This document shows positions 50,491 through 57,277 of a DNA stretch of 64,000 nucleotides, piece after piece. The stretch covers positions 62,001-126,000 of the forward strand of contig JBBIVJ010000004.1 in the NCBI GenBank assembly GCA_037439785.1, written 5' to 3'. Both the position numbers and the translations under genes were made by a program. Below the pieces are notes generated by a model. That model made no database searches. It was not told the origin of the DNA and worked only from the letters and a program-made list of their open reading frames with translations. The DNA comes from DSVZ01 sp037439785. Its GTDB lineage: Bacteria; Verrucomicrobiota; Verrucomicrobiia; Limisphaerales; J093. How positions within the stretch are numbered: the first letter of the stretch is position 1; the number at the start of each line of letters is the position of its first letter.

Positions 50491-50519
50491 TCTCTACGCT
50501 CCAGCAACAACGCGGACAA
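50491..50519 (-). promoter_or_regulatory. predicted leaderless promoter of the prepilin-like operon
   Basis: Minus-strand TTGTCC (50514-50519), 17-bp spacer, TAGAGA (50491-50496), then 7 nt to ATG 50483. The inverted repeat at 50518-50541 overlaps the -35 box. Confidence 0.65.
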
Positions 50520-50541
50520 GCCCCTTCTCGCCGAGGGGCTT
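50518..50541. promoter_or_regulatory. inverted repeat at a divergent promoter, operator candidate
   Basis: AAGCCCCT (50518-50525) and AGGGGCTT (50534-50541) are perfect inverted arms around an 8-nt centre. They overlap the -35 box of the prepilin operon and lie about 140 bp upstream of the divergent DUF4838 promoter. As a transcript it would form a hairpin, but there is no gene ending here and only a weak T-rich flank, so an operator fits better than a terminator. Confidence 0.45.
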
Positions 50542-50678
50542 ACTTGTTGCCCGGCGGTCACCGCGCCGTTACCTGCAGCCGTCGTTGCAGCGACCTGCCT
50601 GGAGCGTGTCGCCGGTCCGCATGGCCATCTGCACTGAGGCGGGGTGGCATCGGCGGCTGCCGGGGGATGTCTTGGAAC

Positions 50679-50708
50679 TTGCCGCCGCGGGCGGTTGGGC
50701 GTTAGCTC
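50679..50708 (+). promoter_or_regulatory. predicted leaderless promoter of the DUF4838/GH-A operon
   Basis: TTGCCG (50679-50684), 18-bp spacer, TAGCTC (50703-50708), then 6 nt to ATG 50715. TTAGCT one base earlier gives 17 bp and 7 nt. Confidence 0.62.
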
Positions 50709-50714
50709 GCGCGC

Positions 50715-52520
50715 ATGAGAACTCCCCTGCCTGCCGCCCTGGGATGGATTGTCGGGCTGACTGCGTCGGTGGCGGCCGCCCCCTTGACGCTCTGGGGTCC
50801 CGACACCCCGCCGGTGGTCATCCTGACCCAGCCGGAGGCCACCGCCGCGGAGGTGAACGCCGCCCGCGAACTGGCCGAGACGCTGGGGCAAATCGCCGGC
50901 CGGGCCGTCCCCGTGGAGCCCGCGGGTGAGACGGTGCCCGCGCGCGCCATCGTGGTGGGACCCGGGGCGGTGGCGAAGCGGCTTTTCCCGGAGGTGCCGT
51001 GGGGGGAGCTGGGGCCGGAGGAGTTGGTGATCCAAACCCGCGGCGACCGCCTGTTGCTGGCCGGGGGGCGGCCGCGGGGGACGTTGTACGCGGTGAGCCA
51101 GTTTCTCCAGCGCCAGTGCGGGGTGCGGTGGTGGACCCCCTGGGCAGAGCAGGTGCCGCGGTACACGGAGCTGACTGTCGGGGAGCTGGACGTGCGTTAC
51201 AGGCCGGTTTTCGAGTCGCGCGATCCGTTCTGGTACCCGGCCTTCGACGCCCGCTGGGCGGTGCGCAACTTCTCGAACAGCCAGTCGGCCAACATCCCTG
51301 ACGAGTGGGGCGGCTGCATTCGGTACAAGGGCTTTGTCCACACGTTTTACCCCCTGGTGCCGCCGGCCGAGCACTTCGCCAGTCACCCGGAATGGTTCAG
51401 CGAGATCAAGGGCCGGCGCACCCATGAGCGCGCCCAGCTTTGCCTCACCCAGCCGGGCTTGCGGGACCACGTGGTCGAACGGGTCAAACAATGGCTGCGC
51501 GAGTCGCCCGAGGCCCGGATCGTCTCGGTCTCGCAGAACGACTGGTACGGCTATTGCGAGTGCGCCCGGTGTCGGGCACTGGACGAGGCCGAGGGCAGCC
51601 ACGCCGGCACGATGCTCGACTTCGTCAACTACATTGCCGAAAAGATCGAGCCGGAATTCCCCCACGTGGCGGTGGACACCCTCGCCTACCAGTACACCCG
51701 CCAACCACCGCGGACGCTCCGGCCGCGGCCCAACGTCATCGTCCGGCTCTGCTCGATCGAGTGCAACTTCCGCGAGCCGCTCGAGGCGCCCGCCAATGCC
51801 AAGTTCGCCGAGGACATCCGCGGCTGGGCCAGGATTTGCGACCGGCTCTACCTCTGGGACTACACGACCGACTTCGCGCACTACCTGCAGCCGCACCCCA
51901 ACTGGTACGTGCTGGGGCCGAACGTGCGCTTCTTTGCCACGCACCACGTCAAGGGCCTCTTCGAGCAGGGGGCGTATCAAAGCCACGGCTCCGAGTTCGG
52001 GGAACTGCGCGCCTGGGTGCTGGCGCAGTTGCTCTGGGACCCGCGCCAGGACGACCGCGCCCTGATCCGGGAATTCCTCGCCGGCTACTACGGCGCGGCG
52101 GCCCCCGCCATCCAGCGCTATCTCGACCTCATGCACGCGGCGTCGGCGGGCTGGAACCTGACCTGTTTTTCGCGCACCGACACGCCCTTCCACAACTTCG
52201 CCCCGCTCAGCGCGGCCGAGCAGCTCTGGCGCGAGGCGGAGGCCGCCGTGGCCGGCGACGCCGAGTTGCTGGCGCGCACGCAGCGGGGGCGTCTGTGGCT
52301 GGGCTACGTCTGGCTTTCGCTCTGGGACAAGCTGCGCCAGGAGTGCACCCGGGCCGGGGCGCCCTGGCCGGTGGCGGAAGCGAAAGCAGACTTCGCCCAG
52401 TGGTGGTTGAAACTGGCCCAGGGCGACCCGGCGCGGCCGTGGACCCAGGTCAGGCTGGTCAACGAGTCGGGCCTGACCCCGGAAAAGTTCGTCGAGCGGG
52501 TCACCCGGTCCACGCCATGA
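50715..52520 (+). CDS. secreted DUF4838 glycoside-hydrolase-like protein
   Basis: A 601-residue exported protein with signal peptide (about 1-21). The first 130 residues resemble the alpha-glucuronidase/hexosaminidase-type N-terminal domain ('GRPRGTLYAVSQFLQRQCGV'). The rest is DUF4838, a TIM-barrel-like domain common in Bacteroidetes and Verrucomicrobia polysaccharide loci. Conserved-looking segments include 'IVSVSQNDWYGYCECARCRA' with a Cys pair, AEKIEPEFPHVAVDTLAYQY and 'LCSIECNFREPL'. The Asp/Glu that might be catalytic cannot be assigned with confidence. ATGA overlap with the next gene shows coupling. Probably acts on plant or algal glycans; substrate unknown. Confidence 0.85.
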   Translation: MRTPLPAALGWIVGLTASVAAAPLTLWGPDTPPVVILTQPEATAAEVNAARELAETLGQIAGRAVPVEPAGETVPARAIVVGPGAVAKRLFPEVPWGELGPEELVIQTRGDRLLLAGGRPRGTLYAVSQFLQRQCGVRWWTPWAEQVPRYTELTVGELDVRYRPVFESRDPFWYPAFDARWAVRNFSNSQSANIPDEWGGCIRYKGFVHTFYPLVPPAEHFASHPEWFSEIKGRRTHERAQLCLTQPGLRDHVVERVKQWLRESPEARIVSVSQNDWYGYCECARCRALDEAEGSHAGTMLDFVNYIAEKIEPEFPHVAVDTLAYQYTRQPPRTLRPRPNVIVRLCSIECNFREPLEAPANAKFAEDIRGWARICDRLYLWDYTTDFAHYLQPHPNWYVLGPNVRFFATHHVKGLFEQGAYQSHGSEFGELRAWVLAQLLWDPRQDDRALIREFLAGYYGAAAPAIQRYLDLMHAASAGWNLTCFSRTDTPFHNFAPLSAAEQLWREAEAAVAGDAELLARTQRGRLWLGYVWLSLWDKLRQECTRAGAPWPVAEAKADFAQWWLKLAQGDPARPWTQVRLVNESGLTPEKFVERVTRSTP

Positions 52521-53986
52521 GCGGCCTCCGCACCTACTCCCTTGCCGGCCTGGTGTGGTGCGCGGCCGCGGGTCTTGGGTCGTCCCGGGCGAGCGAGCCC
52601 GCGCCCGCGCCCCGCCCCTTGCCCAAGGTCCGCGTCAGCCCGGACGGGCGCGGCTTTGTCACGGCGGAAGGTCGGCCGTTTGTGCCGTTTGGGGTGAACT
52701 ATTTTCGTCCCGGCACCGGCTGGGCGCCGCAGGTCTGGAAGCAGTTCGATGCCGCGGCGACGCGCCGGGATTTCGCCCGGCTGCGCGCGCTGGGGGCCAA
52801 CTGCGTGCGCGTGTTTCTCACCTACGGCTCGTTTTACCCGGAGCCGGGCCGACTGGACGCCGAAGGGCTGGCCAGGTTCGACCAGTTCCTGGCCCTGGCC
52901 GAGGAGGCGGGGCTTTACGTGCATCCCACCGGGCCGGACCACTGGGAAGGCCTGCCCGAATGGGCGCGCGGCGACCGGATTGCCGAGGAGCGGGTGCTGG
53001 CAGCGCTGGAGGACTTCTGGCGGCTCCTGGCGACGCGGTACCGCGGGCGGACGGTCCTGTTCGCCTACGACCTGCTCAACGAGCCGGAGGTCCGCTGGGA
53101 CACCCCGGCGATGAAGGCCCGCTGGAACGCCTGGCTGCAGGGCCGGTACGGTGAGGCGGCGCGGGTGCGTGAAGCCTGGGGCACGGCCGAGCGGCCCGCT
53201 GCACTGGGCGACGTGCCGGTGCCGTCGCGGGAGGCGCCGCCCGGCCGCGAACTGCTCGATTTCCAGCATTGCCGCGAGGCGGTGGCGGTCGAATGGACCC
53301 GCCGGCAGGTGGCGGCGATCAAAGCGGCCGATCCGGAGGCGCTGGTGACGGTGGGGTTGATCCAGTGGTCGGTGCCGGTGGGGATTGCGGGGGCGTGGCA
53401 TTACTCGGGGTTTCGGCCGGCTCGGGTCGCGCCGTTGCTGGATTTCCTGGAGGTGCATTATTACCCCCTGGCCGGCGGTTTTTACGAGTACCAGGATGCG
53501 GAGGCGGAGCGGCGCAACCTGGCCTATCTCGAGCTGGTGGTGCGGGAGGTGGCCCGGCCGGGCCGGCCGGTGGTGCTGGCCGAGTTCGGCTGGTACGGTG
53601 GCGGCAAGCCCACGTTCAACCAGGGGCGGCACCCCTTCGCGTCCGAGGAGCAGCAGGCCCGCTGGTGTCGGCTGGTCGTGGAACGGACCGCCGGGCGGGT
53701 CTGCGGGTGGTTGAATTGGGGCCTACACGATCATCCCGGTGCACGCGACGTGACCGAGTTCATCGGGCTGCTGACCGCCGAGGGTCGGGAAAAGGCCTGG
53801 GCGCGCGAGTTTCGTGCCCTGGCCGGACGCTTCGCGGGCGGTGTGCCCCCGGCCACCCTGGCCGCGGATGCGCCCGAGCCGGACTGGGACCGGTTGATCA
53901 CCGATGCCACGGAGCGGGAGGCGTTCTTCCAGCAGGTCCTGGCGGCGTATCCCCCCGCACCAACCCCGCCGGCCACCGGGCCATGA
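52517..53986 (+). CDS. secreted clan GH-A glycoside hydrolase (GH5-like)
   Basis: A 489-residue exported glycosidase with signal (about 1-25). The TIM barrel opens GFVTAEGRPFVPFGVNYFRP (47-66). The acid/base is Glu189 in DLLNEPEV, the nucleophile Glu356 in VVLAEFGWYGGG. HYYP (314-317) carries a typical conserved His-Tyr pair of the clan. The layout matches GH5 or related endo-beta-mannanase/cellulase families. GH42 is less likely because of the length and the LNEP form. ATG 52517 overlaps the TGA of the DUF4838 gene (ATGA), so the two are co-translated and likely act on the same polysaccharide. Confidence 0.87.
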   Translation: MSGLRTYSLAGLVWCAAAGLGSSRASEPAPAPRPLPKVRVSPDGRGFVTAEGRPFVPFGVNYFRPGTGWAPQVWKQFDAAATRRDFARLRALGANCVRVFLTYGSFYPEPGRLDAEGLARFDQFLALAEEAGLYVHPTGPDHWEGLPEWARGDRIAEERVLAALEDFWRLLATRYRGRTVLFAYDLLNEPEVRWDTPAMKARWNAWLQGRYGEAARVREAWGTAERPAALGDVPVPSREAPPGRELLDFQHCREAVAVEWTRRQVAAIKAADPEALVTVGLIQWSVPVGIAGAWHYSGFRPARVAPLLDFLEVHYYPLAGGFYEYQDAEAERRNLAYLELVVREVARPGRPVVLAEFGWYGGGKPTFNQGRHPFASEEQQARWCRLVVERTAGRVCGWLNWGLHDHPGARDVTEFIGLLTAEGREKAWAREFRALAGRFAGGVPPATLAADAPEPDWDRLITDATEREAFFQQVLAAYPPAPTPPATGP

Positions 53987-54044
53987 GGCGGAGCTCCCGG
54001 TCGGGGCGCCGGCGAAAACCCCGCGATTGGCGGGCATTTTCCCC

Positions 54045-54072
54045 TTGCGTCGCGGCGGGGGCTTGTTAGAAG
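54045..54072 (+). promoter_or_regulatory. possible promoter of the HU gene
   Basis: TTGCGT (54045-54050), 16-bp spacer, TAGAAG (54067-54072). The leader to ATG 54118 would be about 40 nt and is A-rich just before the start (ACTCAAAAACGT), with no Shine-Dalgarno. Confidence 0.4.
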
Positions 54073-54117
54073 GGCCGCGTCGTCCGTCAGTTCAACCTCA
54101 ACGCAACTCAAAAACGT

Positions 54118-54402
54118 ATGGGCAAAGCCCTTTCCAAGTCACAAATCGCAACCGCGCTCGCCGAAAAGGTGGGCATCACCAAGAAGCAGGCCGTGCTCGC
54201 CCTGGAAACCCTGGCCGAGATGGCCTACAAGAACGCCAAGAACAGCTTCACCTTCCCCGGGGTGGGCAAGCTGGTGTTGGTGAACCGCAAGGCCCGGACG
54301 GGTCGCAACCCCCAGACCGGCGAGGCGATCAAGATTCCGGCCAAGAAGGGGGTGAAGTTCCGCGTGGCCAAGGCGGCCAAGGTGGCCATCCTGGGTGGCT
54401 GA
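54118..54402 (+). CDS. hup: HU-family DNA-binding protein
   Basis: A 94-residue nucleoid protein that binds and bends DNA as a dimer. The N-terminal helical part is 'LSKSQIATALAEKVGITKKQ', the beta-saddle reads FTFPGVGKLVLVNRKARTGR, and the arm contains the family signature RNPQTGEAIKIPAKKGVKFR. The Pro in IPA is the DNA-intercalating position. It ends with a Lys/Ala-rich short extension (VAKAAKVAILGG). It has its own promoter region and a very strong terminator, consistent with high, monocistronic expression. Confidence 0.95.
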   Translation: MGKALSKSQIATALAEKVGITKKQAVLALETLAEMAYKNAKNSFTFPGVGKLVLVNRKARTGRNPQTGEAIKIPAKKGVKFRVAKAAKVAILGG

Positions 54403-54420
54403 ACGGGTCTTTTTTCCACG

Positions 54421-54457
54421 AAGGCACTCCGGTTCGCGCCGGAGTGCCTTTTGTGTT
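54421..54457 (+). terminator. rho-independent terminator of the HU gene
   Basis: A 12-bp perfect stem (54421-54432 with 54439-54450), 6-nt loop, followed by TTGTGTT. The PanE-type reductase ATG (54462) comes 5 nt after it. Confidence 0.88.
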
Positions 54458-54461
54458 GGGC

Positions 54462-55454
54462 ATGAAGATCGCCGTGGTGGGGTGCGGGGCCGTGGGCAGT
54501 TACTACGGTGCCCGCTTGTGGCAGGCCGGCGCGGAGGTGCATTTCCTGCTCCGGTCGGACTTTGAGGTCGTCCGCCGACAGGGCGTGCATGTGCGCAGCG
54601 GCTCGGGGGACTTTCAGGTCCGGCCCCACGCCGCCCGGCAGCCGGAGCAGATCGGTCCGTGCGACGTCGTGCTGGTCGCCCTCAAGACGCCGGCCAACGA
54701 CCAGTTGCCCCGCCTCCTCCCCCCCCTGGTGGGACCGGCGACGCGCGTAATCACCCTGCAAAACGGTCTGGGTAACGAAGAAACCCTGGCGGGGCTGGTC
54801 GGTCCGGAGCGGGTGGGGGGCGGGCTGTGTTTCGTATGCCTGCACCGGATCGCGCCGGGGGTCATTCATCACCTCGCCCACGGTCTGGTGGTCCTGGGCA
54901 ACTATCGCCGGCCGGCGGACGACCTCTTGCGTCGGCTGGCCGGGGTATGGAACCAAACGGGCGTGCCGGCGCGGGTGACGGATGACCTCGAGCAGGCCCG
55001 CTGGGAAAAGCTGGTCTGGAACGTCCCCTTCAACGGCCTGGGCGTGGCCGGGGTGGTCGGCTACGAGGCTTACCTGAGCGGGGAGTTTCCGCCCGATGCC
55101 GCCCACCGGCCCACGCTGCCAACCGATGTCCTGCTGGCGGACACCCGCTGGCAGGGCCTGGTGCGGACCTTGATGAGCGAAGTCATCCGGGCCGCGCGCA
55201 CGCAGGGCTTTCCTCTCAGCGACGCCCTGATCGAACACAACCTCGACCGCACCCGCTGCATGGGTGCTTACAAGGCCTCGACGTTACTGGATTTTGAACA
55301 GGGCCGGCCGTTGGAAGGGGAGAGCCTGTTCGAGGAGCCGCGTCGCCGTGCCCGGGCTTGCGGGGTGTCCACGCCGGAACTGGACCGGTTGTGCAAGGTG
55401 CTGCGGCAACTGACCCGGCTCCGGGAGGAAAGGGGGGAGCGGCGCGCGCCTTGA
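54462..55454 (+). CDS. panE: 2-dehydropantoate 2-reductase family protein (PanE/ApbA)
   Basis: A 330-residue NADPH-dependent reductase that makes pantoate for coenzyme A synthesis. The Rossmann loop is VVGCGAVGSYYGARL (5-19), followed by LKTPAND and TLQNGLGNEETLAG, which are family hallmarks. The C-terminal helical domain contains WEKLVWNVPFNGLGVAGVVG with the catalytic Lys. The late segment CMGAYKASTLLDFEQGRPLE is the conserved 'S-M-x-x-D-x-x-x-G-R-x-T-E' region in variant form. Other family members reduce different 2-keto acids, so specificity is not certain. It starts immediately after the HU terminator, so read-through or an undetected promoter must drive it. Confidence 0.87.
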   Translation: MKIAVVGCGAVGSYYGARLWQAGAEVHFLLRSDFEVVRRQGVHVRSGSGDFQVRPHAARQPEQIGPCDVVLVALKTPANDQLPRLLPPLVGPATRVITLQNGLGNEETLAGLVGPERVGGGLCFVCLHRIAPGVIHHLAHGLVVLGNYRRPADDLLRRLAGVWNQTGVPARVTDDLEQARWEKLVWNVPFNGLGVAGVVGYEAYLSGEFPPDAAHRPTLPTDVLLADTRWQGLVRTLMSEVIRAARTQGFPLSDALIEHNLDRTRCMGAYKASTLLDFEQGRPLEGESLFEEPRRRARACGVSTPELDRLCKVLRQLTRLREERGERRAP

Positions 55455-55469
55455 AGGAGGCGCGGCGGC

Positions 55470-56063
55470 TCAGGGCACCGGATTCTGGGGTGGCGGCAAA
55501 GGCGTACCCGGCCCGGGGGGCGGAGAGGGGTCTGGCGATGGCAGTTTGGAGGAGCGGTCCGGCGCCCTCCATGGAGGCGGGCTGCCCGGGGGGGCCTCTT
55601 CGCGTTCCGCCTCGGGCCCGCGGCGGCGGGGGCCGCCCTGGCCTTCGGGCCTGCGCCCGGGGGAGCGGTCCTCCCACGGCCGGGAGAAACGGCGTTTTTG
55701 CAGTTCGGCGGCCATGGCGCGTTGTTCGGGAGTGAGTTCGGCATCCACGGCCGCCTTCAGGCGTTCCATTTCGGCCTGAAAGCGGGGGGCCATCGGTTCC
55801 CACAACTCGCGGGTGCGCTGCTGGCTTTCCTTGATCAGCCGGTCAATCCGCTCGGCCTGCTCGGGCGACAGCCTGAGGGTGTCCTTCATGTGCCGCAGGA
55901 AATCCATGCGCTGGCCCACCCACGGCGGTCGCGGGCCCTCCGGCGGGCGGAAGGGCGGGGGCTTGGAGTAGTTTTGGTAGAGGCGGGTGGCCACACTGCC
56001 GGAGATGACCCCGGCGCCGAAGATCACCACCGCCGCGCCCACCACTTTCCAGGGGACTGCCAT
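55470..56063 (-). CDS. Spy/CpxP/CnrX-like periplasmic protein, membrane-anchored
   Basis: A 197-residue protein with one N-terminal membrane anchor (about 7-26) and a periplasmic helical domain. It carries two LTxxQ-type motifs (LRLSPEQAERIDRLI near 65, ELTPEQRAMAAEL near 110), the hallmark of the Spy/CpxP/CnrX/ZraP superfamily of metal sensors and chaperones. The last 80 residues are Pro/Arg/Gly-rich and probably disordered. Potential metal ligands in the helical part are His56, Met57 and several Glu. The start overlaps the TAA of the anti-sigma-like gene by one base (TAATG), and the ECF sigma gene lies just upstream, so the three form one operon. Confidence 0.78.
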   Translation of the reverse strand: MAVPWKVVGAAVVIFGAGVISGSVATRLYQNYSKPPPFRPPEGPRPPWVGQRMDFLRHMKDTLRLSPEQAERIDRLIKESQQRTRELWEPMAPRFQAEMERLKAAVDAELTPEQRAMAAELQKRRFSRPWEDRSPGRRPEGQGGPRRRGPEAEREEAPPGSPPPWRAPDRSSKLPSPDPSPPPGPGTPLPPPQNPVP

Positions 56064-56368
56064 TATTCGCCCGGTTCGGTCAGCACGGCATAGACCGTGG
56101 TTTCCAGCCCTTCACCCAGCGTCAGGGTGGTCCCTTGAAGGGCGCCCGAGAACAGGGCCATCGCTACCAGGGCCGCCGTCAGGCCCAGGCAGGGGGCGGC
56201 CGCCCGCCAGAGCAGGCGGGACCAGGCCGCCCAGAGGTCCGTGGTGTCCTGAGCGAGCCGCGCAATCCGCGCCATGACGCGCTGCTCGAACGCGTACGGC
56301 ACCGCGTCCGAGGGCCGGTCCAGCCGGGCCGCGGCGAGGAGTTTTTGCTGGAGTAGGGCGAGGTTCAT
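56063..56368 (-). CDS. small single-pass membrane protein, candidate anti-sigma factor
   Basis: A 101-residue protein with a cytoplasmic N-terminal half of about 50 residues, one membrane segment (about 54-76, APCLGLTAALVAMALFSGAL) and a short periplasmic tail. No HCC zinc anti-sigma motif is seen. Its position between an ECF sigma gene (37 bp upstream) and a CnrX-like sensor (overlapping by 1 bp) copies the CnrY-like layout, in which a short membrane protein sequesters the sigma factor. The role is inferred from topology and position; it shows no sequence match I can name. Confidence 0.65.
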   Translation of the reverse strand: MNLALLQQKLLAAARLDRPSDAVPYAFEQRVMARIARLAQDTTDLWAAWSRLLWRAAAPCLGLTAALVAMALFSGALQGTTLTLGEGLETTVYAVLTEPGE

Positions 56369-56405
56369 TGCGCCGTGGGGGCAGACGGTGCGCCCGTTTG
56401 GACGG

Positions 56406-56981
56406 TTACAGGTACTGCTCCCGCTTCAATTTCTGGAGGCATTTTCGCATCTCGGCCCGGGCGCGAAAAGCCCGGACTTTGACCAGTGGCACTGACCAGC
56501 CGGTCAGGGCCGAGATTTCCTTGACCGACCGGTCCTCAATTTCGAGCAGGGTGATGATCAGGCGGGCCTTGGGCGAGAGCATTTCCATCAGCCGGCGCAC
56601 CAGGGTCCGGGCGGCGGCGGCGTCCTCCGGCGCCCGGTCCGGCTCGGCCACGAAGCGCTCCAGCCAGTCCTGCTCGGGCACGGACAGGTCGCTGAAGTGG
56701 TGCTCCCGGTTGCGCTGGTGGACGCGGAGGAAGTCGTAACAGGTCCGCACCGCCAACCGCATCAACCAGTGCTCGAAGGGGGCCTCGCCGCGGTAGGTGT
56801 CCAGCTTCTGAAACGCCTTGATGAAGACCTCCTGGACAATGTCCTCGATCTCGCTTTCCCGCCGGGCATAGCGGCGGGCCGTGGCAAAAACGCGGGGCTG
56901 GTAGCGTCGCACCAGCTCCTCGAAGCTCGCCGTGTCACCCTGGCGCACGGCGGCCACAATGTCCTCGTCTTTGCGTTCCAC
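56406..56981 (-). CDS. ECF-type sigma-70 family RNA polymerase sigma factor
   Basis: About 191 residues containing sigma region 2 (EELVRRYQPRVFATARRYAR, then EDIVQEVFIKAFQKLDTYRG with the W at FEHWLMRLAVRTCYDFLR) and region 4 (LSPKARLIITLLEIEDRSVK, then EISALTGWSVPLVKVRAFRA). It directs RNA polymerase to stress or envelope-type promoters. There is no ATG near the domain start. GTG 56981 (VERKDEDIV) gives the usual N-terminus, while an ATG at 57182 would add about 67 residues of improbable composition. Sigma, anti-sigma-like and CnrX-like genes follow one another closely on the minus strand, so autoregulation is likely. Confidence 0.88.
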   Translation of the reverse strand: MERKDEDIVAAVRQGDTASFEELVRRYQPRVFATARRYARRESEIEDIVQEVFIKAFQKLDTYRGEAPFEHWLMRLAVRTCYDFLRVHQRNREHHFSDLSVPEQDWLERFVAEPDRAPEDAAAARTLVRRLMEMLSPKARLIITLLEIEDRSVKEISALTGWSVPLVKVRAFRARAEMRKCLQKLKREQYL

Positions 56982-57277
56982 GGGGCTGGCAGTCTGCCAC
57001 TGCCCGAAGAGGGGCAAAAGGGGAAAGCCACCGCCGAAGCAGTGGCTTTCCGAGCGTAACCCCAAACCCAACCGAAACCATCCCCGGCGAGCCGTCCCGG
57101 CTTTCTCCGTTCCCGCTCGCCGGGTATCGAGGCAGACGCCCACCTCCTCCCAATGGTTACGCCTCGCCCCCACCCCCGCCATTGAACCGCCGGCCGCCCT
57201 GCGCCGGGGCCGGACCTGGCAACGGCCCCGGGCTTTCCAGGCTTTGCGGCCGGGGGTTCCTCGGGTATGTCTGCGGC

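Noticed and set aside
54019..54040. Small stem CCCGC/GCGGG followed by ATTTT after the GH-A gene
   Set aside because: Only 5 bp; it could be a weak terminator of the glycosidase operon but is not distinguishable from chance here.
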